Positions 24,740-25,780 of a stretch of 25,780 bases of DNA are shown piece by piece. The stretch is from a virus. Each line of letters begins with the position of its first letter. Position 1 is the first letter of the stretch. The stretch is from positions 1-25,780 of the IMG/VR virus record IMGVR_UViG_3300047562_003877. One strand, 5' to 3'. Below the pieces are notes generated by a model. The model worked only from the letters and a program-made list of their open reading frames with translations, made no database searches and was not told the DNA's origin. A program made the translations under genes and the position numbers.

Positions 24740-25178
24740 TAGTGAATTCGTGCGCAACAAATCCCAACTCAAGCATCGAAACATTAGAGGAAGTTCTGTC
24801 TACTTGTGCAAAGTTTAACTGTGTTACTTGAGCATCAGTAATAGTGATCTGAAATTGTCTCTCTCCTGTTTCAATATTTGCGTTACAATCTACAACATCT
24901 ATTTGAATGGTTACAGATTCGCAGGTATATTGTTTCCACCAATCTACAAGAGCTTTATGCTCTACTGGATCGAAAGGAACGCTCATGGTTACCTGTTGTA
25001 ATTGTCTTGGACCTCTTAGGTTGTAGATAATATTACTCTGACCATCAGCGTATGTAGAGGTCTGAGCATTATCTTTAATACCAGAGAAGTTGGTGAAATA
25101 ATGCGGACCACCGGGGACGTTACTGATACTTACTTTATATTGAGAATTAGTTAACGGTCTTAAAGCGGGTGCTGCCAT
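24732..25178 (-). CDS. Tail tube protein (T4 gp19-like family)
   Basis: The gene codes for 148 residues from ATG 25178 (MAAPALRPL); an in-frame TTG at 25184 is less likely. Family-like features are an early Y-K-V-S-I strand, the FTNFSGI segment, an S-T-Y-A-D-G-Q loop, then a Pro-Arg turn with the VTMSVPF strand, a VDWWKQY helix, and a final FVAHEFTIN strand. These follow the gp19/Hcp-like tube layout of contractile tails. Six-fold rings would stack to form the inner tube. A promoter-like motif lies 17 bases upstream, in keeping with high expression. Confidence 0.8.
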   Translation of the reverse strand: MAAPALRPLTNSQYKVSISNVPGGPHYFTNFSGIKDNAQTSTYADGQSNIIYNLRGPRQLQQVTMSVPFDPVEHKALVDWWKQYTCESVTIQIDVVDCNANIETGERQFQITITDAQVTQLNFAQVDRTSSNVSMLELGFVAHEFTIN

Positions 25179-25195
25179 AATCAAATATATAACAA

Positions 25196-25214
25196 TTTAT
25201 ACTATACTTTAAAC
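25196..25214 (-). promoter_or_regulatory. Putative phage promoter of the tail tube gene, GTTTAAAGT-N4-TATAAA
   Basis: Read on the minus strand: GTTTAAAGT (25214-25206), ATAG, TATAAA (25201-25196). The upstream gene's TAA stop (25211-25209) lies inside GTTTAAAG, so coding and promoter sequence share bases. Confidence 0.65.
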
Positions 25215-25780
25215 ATAGCCCTTTTCTACATGAGTTTCTTTCTGGCTGGTATTAATGAAATATGGTTTAAACCATCCCCAATAGCCGGACTCTTTAACAT
25301 CGATAACAACTGGTTCGGAATATACAACCTTATGTAAAAGTCGATATACGAAATAATAATGATGGATTAGTTCATCTAGATCAAACTCAGAAATAAGACC
25401 TGTGCTTAGTCCTGTTTCAAAAGTATGTTGCCGGTTTTTAGCCTGAGAATAATATTTAATATAATCTTTGTGATTTTTAGCGGGATCATGGCAATCAATC
25501 TGATGTAGAAGAATCTTAGATGAATGTAAGATCTCACCAGGCGTAGTAAATTCATCAATTCTTAGAGCAGATACAGACTTTTCAATATTATTATAGTCAA
25601 TACTGATTCGATTAAACCCGATCTCATCTATAACTCCGTATAGATTATCGTTAATCTTATTATGAAGCTCTTGACTTCGAGAAAGAGCCTCTTGAGTTTT
25701 CTTAATTTCTTTTTGCTCGTCTAAAGTACGCTCAATAAAGTCGATAGTTCCACCTTCTGGAGAACCAAATTGTGCTTTAG
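25209..25780 (-). CDS. Unknown protein, C-terminal 190 residues (partial at window edge)
   Basis: An uninterrupted minus-strand frame enters from the right edge and ends at TAA 25211-25209. The visible part begins KAQFGSPEGGTIDF, continues as charged helix with likely coiled coil (DEQKEIKKTQEALSRSQELH), then helices rich in His, Tyr and Asp, and ends with a WGWFKPYF segment. No family is recognised. It precedes the tail tube gene on the same strand and is probably part of the same tail or neck region. Its start is outside the window. Confidence 0.7.
   Translation of the reverse strand, partial: KAQFGSPEGGTIDFIERTLDEQKEIKKTQEALSRSQELHNKINDNLYGVIDEIGFNRISIDYNNIEKSVSALRIDEFTTPGEILHSSKILLHQIDCHDPAKNHKDYIKYYSQAKNRQHTFETGLSTGLISEFDLDELIHHYYFVYRLLHKVVYSEPVVIDVKESGYWGWFKPYFINTSQKETHVEKGYV

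Noticed and set aside
3074-25214. Recurrent TTTAAAC-like words as a CRISPR or dispersed repeat family
   Set aside because: They are short, unevenly spaced, placed at gene starts and oriented with genes; a promoter motif explains them better.
1-25780. tRNA genes
   Set aside because: No cloverleaf-like sequence with TTC-A and CCA-type ends was recognised in the few intergenic gaps; not exhaustively searched.

Overview
The window is a piece of the genome of a tailed phage with a contractile (myovirus-type) tail. It is AT-rich, densely packed, and organised in strand-coherent blocks of virion genes. Several features suggest a cyanobacterial host, although no host marker proves it. The very long fibre/appendage protein has sequence signatures I associate with cyanophage structural proteins. 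A PhoH-type ATPase and a thioredoxin-like protein are present. Recognisable Shine-Dalgarno sequences are almost absent.

Layout. Positions 1-9570 are a plus-strand block: a baseplate J-like wedge protein (open at the window edge), a P2 gpI-like tail protein, a gp5/gpV OB-fold spike protein with three copies of a Cys-Cys-Trp module, a 625-residue glycine-rich protein, the terminase large subunit, a thioredoxin-like protein, a sigma-70-family factor, and a DUF3223-like plus HNH-like protein. From the right edge down to 9464 almost everything is on the minus strand: a partial unknown protein, a gp19-type tail tube protein, three unknown proteins, PhoH, the 1465-residue fibre/appendage protein, two smaller presumed structural proteins, a 1569-residue baseplate-hub-like protein with four different peptidoglycan-hydrolase-like domains, and a short helical protein. 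The two blocks converge with a 107-bp antisense overlap at 9464-9570. A two-gene plus-strand island (24298-24739) sits inside the minus block.

The most unusual region is 20486-21819. A 1070-bp insertion separates phoH from the fibre gene and is flanked by two 132-bp direct repeats that differ at one base. It carries a DNA methyltransferase gene followed, in the right orientation and at the right distance, by a 73-bp attC-like recombination site. The site at the 5' end of the gene (GTTATGTGC) is the exact reverse complement of the outer arm of the attC. This is what a precisely bounded integron gene cassette (965 bp) should look like. It is followed by the first ~100 bp of what looks like a second, truncated cassette. 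The flanking repeat holds the fibre promoter, so the event left one promoter on the fibre gene and put a second copy in front of the methyltransferase.

Regulation. A motif GTTTAAAG(T/G)-N4-TATA(A/T)(A/C/T) lies 13-17 bases upstream of the start codons of the gpV-like, GSGY-repeat and fibre genes and the tail tube gene. It is also duplicated with the cassette. I propose it is the phage's own (late) promoter, possibly read by the sigma factor encoded at 8049-8741. The implied 5' leaders are only about 5-12 bases. No tRNA, CRISPR array, transposase or integrase gene was seen.
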